A stretch of 9,646 nucleotides of DNA. It comes from Bacteroidia bacterium (GTDB taxonomy: Bacteria; Bacteroidota; Bacteroidia; Cytophagales; Cyclobacteriaceae). This document shows positions 7,519 to 9,646 of the stretch, one piece after another. The translations under genes and the position numbers were made by a program. Numbering within the stretch: position 1 is the stretch's first letter; every line of letters starts with the position of its first letter. The notes beneath the pieces are model-generated. The model was not told where the DNA came from and did not search any database. It saw nothing but the letters and a program-made list of their open reading frames with translations. Location of the stretch: positions 1 through 9,646 of the forward strand of contig JAENVX010000197.1 of the NCBI GenBank assembly GCA_016650355.1, in the 5' to 3' direction.

Positions 7519-7667
7519 CAAGAATGTAACGTTGGCGACATTATTAAATTGCTCTTCCTTTTTATAAGCATTGAGTGTTACCAGGTTGGTTTGACCATCT
7601 CTTAGTGAATTGGGTGAGCTAGGTGAACTAATGTAATTTTTGGAAGTTAACAGTGTAGCCAGAAATG

Positions 7668-7698
7668 CAAAGAACCCCTCCGTCTGAGGGGTTCTTTG
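7668..7698. terminator. Strong bidirectional terminator-like hairpin, 13-bp perfect stem
   Basis: CAAAGAACCCCTC pairs perfectly with GAGGGGTTCTTTG around a five-base loop (CGTCT on plus). The CCCCTC/GAGGGG core sits inside A-rich and T-rich flanks, so in either direction the 3' arm ends in TTCTTT, as in bidirectional Rho-independent terminators, although no long U tract follows. The only nearby gene that would need it is msrA on the minus strand, which would then have a 3' untranslated region of about 145 bases. Confidence 0.6.
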
Positions 7699-7705
7699 TT
7701 ACCTA

Positions 7706-7762
7706 AACCTAAACCTATGAGAAGACCTCTCTGCTCATAGTCAGTTCAACGAACTGTAGGTT
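7706..7762. ncRNA. Candidate structured RNA element (two hairpins in a three-way junction)
   Basis: Two hairpins lie side by side. CTATGAG (7715-7721) pairs with CTCATAG (7734-7740), extended by three more pairs past one A/G mismatch to a CCTC loop. CAGTTC (7742-7747) pairs with GAACTG (7751-7756). AACCTA (7706-7711) can pair with TAGGTT (7757-7762) and close both into a three-way junction. The terminator-like hairpin follows on the minus strand, so the likely transcript is the msrA 3' region or a separate small RNA read on that strand. No known RNA family is recognised, and strand and function are inference. Confidence 0.3.
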
Positions 7763-7843
7763 CAAGGGTTTCAAAGATTTAGAATTTTATCCTTATTTTT
7801 TTATCAGAGGTTAGATTTAGGCTCATGAAAACATTTAAGCAGT

Positions 7844-8395
7844 TTAAACACTCGTTTTTAATTTAGTACTGAATTGTTTTTTGAATTTATCAACCTTCGG
7901 TCTTATAACAATTTTGCAATATCCTTGATTGGGATTTAGAGCAAAATAATTCTGATGATTATTTTCAGCCTTGTAAAAATCTGCGATCGGGCTAATCTCT
8001 GTCACAATCGGATTTTTGAATAGACTTGAGGCTTCTAGTTGCTTTTTGTAAACTTCTGCAGACATACGCTGACTCTCGTTATGATAAAACACAACGGATC
8101 TGTACTGCGTGCCTTCATCGGCTCCCTGTCTATTAAGTGTAGTAGGGTCGTGTGTATTCCAAAAAACTTCCAGGAGTTCCTCAAAGGATACAATTTTAGC
8201 ATTGAATGTTATTTGGGTTACTTCAGCATGACCTGTTGTTCCGGTGCAGATCTCTCTGTAAGACGGATTTTTTACGCATCCGCCTGCATAGCCTGATTCA
8301 ACTTTCTCAATGCCACGAACATTAAGGAATACCGCTTCGGTACACCAGAAGCAGCCAGCACCAAACGTTGCTACTTCTACTTCAGCTGAATTCAT
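7844..8395 (-). CDS. msrA: Peptide-methionine (S)-S-oxide reductase MsrA
   Basis: This 183-residue MsrA reduces the S epimer of methionine sulfoxide, free or in proteins. The family signature GAGCFWCTEAVF (12-23) contains the catalytic C15. YAGG (36-39), GHAEV (55-59), FWNTHDPTTLNRQGADEGTQYRS (from 78), ENNHQNYF (144-151) and NQGYC (156-160) follow; C160 is a plausible resolving cysteine. Length is normal for the family. There is no signal peptide, so the enzyme should be cytoplasmic, unlike the lipoprotein MsrB encoded next to it. The ATG at 8395 is the only good start: an in-frame TAG occurs eight codons upstream with no other ATG between. The unrecognised lipoprotein gene ends 29 bases upstream on the same strand, so msrA may be transcribed with it. 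Confidence 0.96.
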   Translation of the reverse strand: MNSAEVEVATFGAGCFWCTEAVFLNVRGIEKVESGYAGGCVKNPSYREICTGTTGHAEVTQITFNAKIVSFEELLEVFWNTHDPTTLNRQGADEGTQYRSVVFYHNESQRMSAEVYKKQLEASSLFKNPIVTEISPIADFYKAENNHQNYFALNPNQGYCKIVIRPKVDKFKKQFSTKLKTSV

Positions 8396-8424
8396 GAAAT
8401 TTATCGTCTTGCATTTCTAGTCAC

Positions 8425-9525
8425 CTAAAAGTTCTGATAAAAAGCTCTCATGGCCTCAGCAAGTTTCTTATCCAATTCAACTTTTGTTTGATTCCGTAAA
8501 TAGTCCCTTCCCATATTTGGTTCCCGTCTTTCCACTAACTTTTTGTTTCCCGATCCCAATGCACGCAAGTCACCTGAATAAATTGCCCAGGAGTCTGTCC
8601 ATGTTACATCGCTTGCTATATCTGCATTGCGAAGTTCGGCCTTGTTTTCACCATCAACAATGAGCAGAGTTAGTGATCCCCGTGCAGTTACCTTCTTTTC
8701 GAAAATGGTGACTTTGGCGGAGACTTGTTCAAAGGCTGGAACTTTTTTTCCATTCACAGTCTTCTCGCCCGTTTTTACGCTATCTTTTTGTTCCTCCACC
8801 CGCTTGGAGATACTTGGAAAGCCTTCTTTATAACCATTAACAATGACCTTTAAGAACTGGTCAGCTTTACCAATTTTATTATCCTCCGCGTTCCTTGGCG
8901 TATAGAATTTAACAAATTGATTGGCTGTGTATCCAAATATAACAGGATCAAAGTTCCAGTCGTAAAGATTTCCGAGACCTGATTCGACAATCACTTTTAA
9001 TGTGGCGTTGAACTTCGCCTTTTCAATCATCTCAATCGACTCACGATAGCCAGGTACATAAATGTTGGCATCCGAAAAATAGAAGTAGGCATCTTTGGCA
9101 TCTTGTCTGCTACTTCTCATCATCGATTGTATGCCTGCCTCATAGCTCTCCTCGGCAGCCTTATTTTTCATGTCCGTCAGTTCCTTGTATTTGCTCTTGG
9201 GTGATGGCACAACTTTTAGGGCACCCGGTGAAGCCCGTATTTGCTCATATAAATTGTTAATCTTTTCGTAGTCACGCACAGCTGCGCTGTACTTAAAGTT
9301 TGCGTTTGAGTTTATTTGGTTTTGAACATCTGTTTCTAAATAATCCACAGCTGGCTGGTAGCTGAGCTTGAGAATTTCACGAGACTTTTTGTGGTCAGGA
9401 TTTTGTCGCAAACGTTGAACGGCAGTAAGCACTGCATCGTAATAGTCACCATGCTTATATGCACTTTTTCCAGAGCTGCAGCCGTTGAGAACTAGGACAA
9501 TAAGGCAGTAAAGTATACGCTTCAT
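8425..9525 (-). CDS. Lipoprotein of unknown function with TPR-like N-terminal helices
   Basis: I do not recognise this 366-residue protein. The first 16 residues form a lipoprotein signal (MKRILYCLIVLVLNGC) with lipobox LNGC and C16 as the lipidated cysteine. The ATG at 9525 is chosen over one six codons upstream because it gives a standard short signal. Residues about 20-165 are helical and TPR-like: AYKHGDYYDAVLTAVQRLRQ, then FKYSAAVRDYEKINNLYEQI, then YEAGIQSMMR with a stretch ending in YREAI-like YRESIEMIEKA. The C-terminal half (about 175-366) appears mixed alpha/beta, with many Lys and Val, and may be a separate domain. The mature protein should be tethered in the envelope, facing the periplasm. 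It lies between another partial minus-strand gene (49 bases upstream) and msrA (29 bases downstream), suggesting an operon. A role in envelope assembly or stress is possible but unsupported. Confidence 0.8.
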   Translation of the reverse strand: MKRILYCLIVLVLNGCSSGKSAYKHGDYYDAVLTAVQRLRQNPDHKKSREILKLSYQPAVDYLETDVQNQINSNANFKYSAAVRDYEKINNLYEQIRASPGALKVVPSPKSKYKELTDMKNKAAEESYEAGIQSMMRSSRQDAKDAYFYFSDANIYVPGYRESIEMIEKAKFNATLKVIVESGLGNLYDWNFDPVIFGYTANQFVKFYTPRNAEDNKIGKADQFLKVIVNGYKEGFPSISKRVEEQKDSVKTGEKTVNGKKVPAFEQVSAKVTIFEKKVTARGSLTLLIVDGENKAELRNADIASDVTWTDSWAIYSGDLRALGSGNKKLVERREPNMGRDYLRNQTKVELDKKLAEAMRAFYQNF

Positions 9526-9574
9526 AATTCTATTTTGAACCATTAAAGTAACAAATTTAATGCCTTAAATTAAA

Positions 9575-9646
9575 TTACTTCTGGGCGAAGAAATCAACAA
9601 GGATATCGTCAATAAGATTTCGCCAATTGCCCCAGGAGGCACCCTC
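9575..9646 (-). CDS. C-terminal end of an unrecognised gene running off the right edge
   Basis: On the minus strand the frame entering from the right edge has 23 sense codons and then TAA at 9577-9575, reading EGASWGNWRNLIDDILVDFF then AQK. The tryptophan-rich start and the amphipathic LIDDILVDFF tail look like a genuine protein C-terminus rather than noise. It stops 49 bases before the ATG of the lipoprotein gene on the same strand, so the two may form an operon. Too little is visible to name a family. Confidence 0.5.
   Translation of the reverse strand, partial: EGASWGNWRNLIDDILVDFFAQK

Larger units (their letters stand above)
7510..7698 (-). pseudogene. Possible gene remnant: 62-codon start-less open stretch
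   Basis: On the minus strand the frame running from a TAA at 7701-7699 to a TGA at 7512-7510 has 62 sense codons and no ATG or GTG; the only TTG is three codons from the end. The translation looks protein-like, for example LRDGQTNLVTLNAYKKEEQF followed by NNVANVTFLYI. I do not recognise it. Its first part overlaps the perfect hairpin at 7668-7698, so only about 7510-7667 could be real coding history. It may be the eroded 3' end of a lost gene, or chance in AT-rich DNA. Confidence 0.18.
7460..7843. other. 384-base msrA-msrB spacer: promoter, terminator and structured element
   Basis: The stretch holds no confident gene. Read on the minus strand from msrA to msrB it contains a T7 tract in the plus-strand sense near 7796-7802, a 6-bp hairpin, an imperfect 10-bp hairpin, two CCTAAA units, a perfect 13-bp hairpin, a 62-codon stop-free stretch with no start codon, and a likely msrB promoter. 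The individual parts are listed separately. Confidence 0.7.

Noticed and set aside
7701..7716. CCTAAA tandem units as a telomere-like or CRISPR-like repeat
   Set aside because: Only two full units are present, with no spacers or further copies; they are better explained as part of the adjacent folded element.
7796..7802. T7 tract as a terminator for a plus-strand transcript
   Set aside because: No stable hairpin lies directly before it; the nearest stem ends about 40 bases upstream.
8039..8296. Plus-strand open frame of 85 codons opposite msrA
   Set aside because: It lies opposite a complete MsrA gene with an intact GCFWC motif and carries no recognisable features of its own.

Overview
The window looks like chromosomal DNA of a Bacteroidota bacterium, probably of the Cytophagales type (inference). 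The signs are a moderately AT-rich base composition, Shine-Dalgarno motifs that are weak or absent before most starts, lipoproteins with short signal peptides, a perfect match to the Bacteroidota -7 promoter element (TAnnTTTG) upstream of msrB, and protein sequences of Bacteroidota character. There is no IS element, CRISPR array, tRNA or rRNA.

Left half, plus strand (1-5973): the 3' part of a DUF2126/transglutaminase-like gene enters from the left edge. It is followed 33 bases later by a Tat-signal-bearing D-galactonate-dehydratase-like enzyme of the enolase superfamily. After a 159-base gap comes a fused circularly permuted ATP-grasp plus alpha-E protein of 854 residues. A bacterial transglutaminase-like protease-fold protein starts one base after the ATP-grasp stop.

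Right half, minus strand (5974-9646): the first minus-strand gene met is a stand-alone class II glutamine amidotransferase (YafJ/EgtC-like), whose stop codon directly abuts the transglutaminase stop. Upstream of it in transcription order are a lipoprotein MsrB, a 384-base spacer with three strong hairpins and a possible gene remnant, a cytoplasmic MsrA, an unrecognised 366-residue lipoprotein with a TPR-like N-terminal part, and the last 23 codons of another unrecognised gene running off the right edge.

How the genes may work together: DUF2126, CP-ATP-grasp, alpha-E, transglutaminase and an Ntn-type hydrolase recur together in bacteria. Comparative genomics has predicted them to form and cleave amide or peptide bonds on an unknown substrate, and to my knowledge that chemistry is undetermined. 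Here the Ntn-hydrolase role would be filled by the convergent glutamine amidotransferase (inference). The unusual points are the predicted Tat-exported sugar-acid dehydratase embedded in the cluster, the zero-base convergent junction, and the structured spacer between msrA and msrB. MsrA and MsrB form a methionine-sulfoxide repair pair that appears split between the cytoplasm and the cell envelope.
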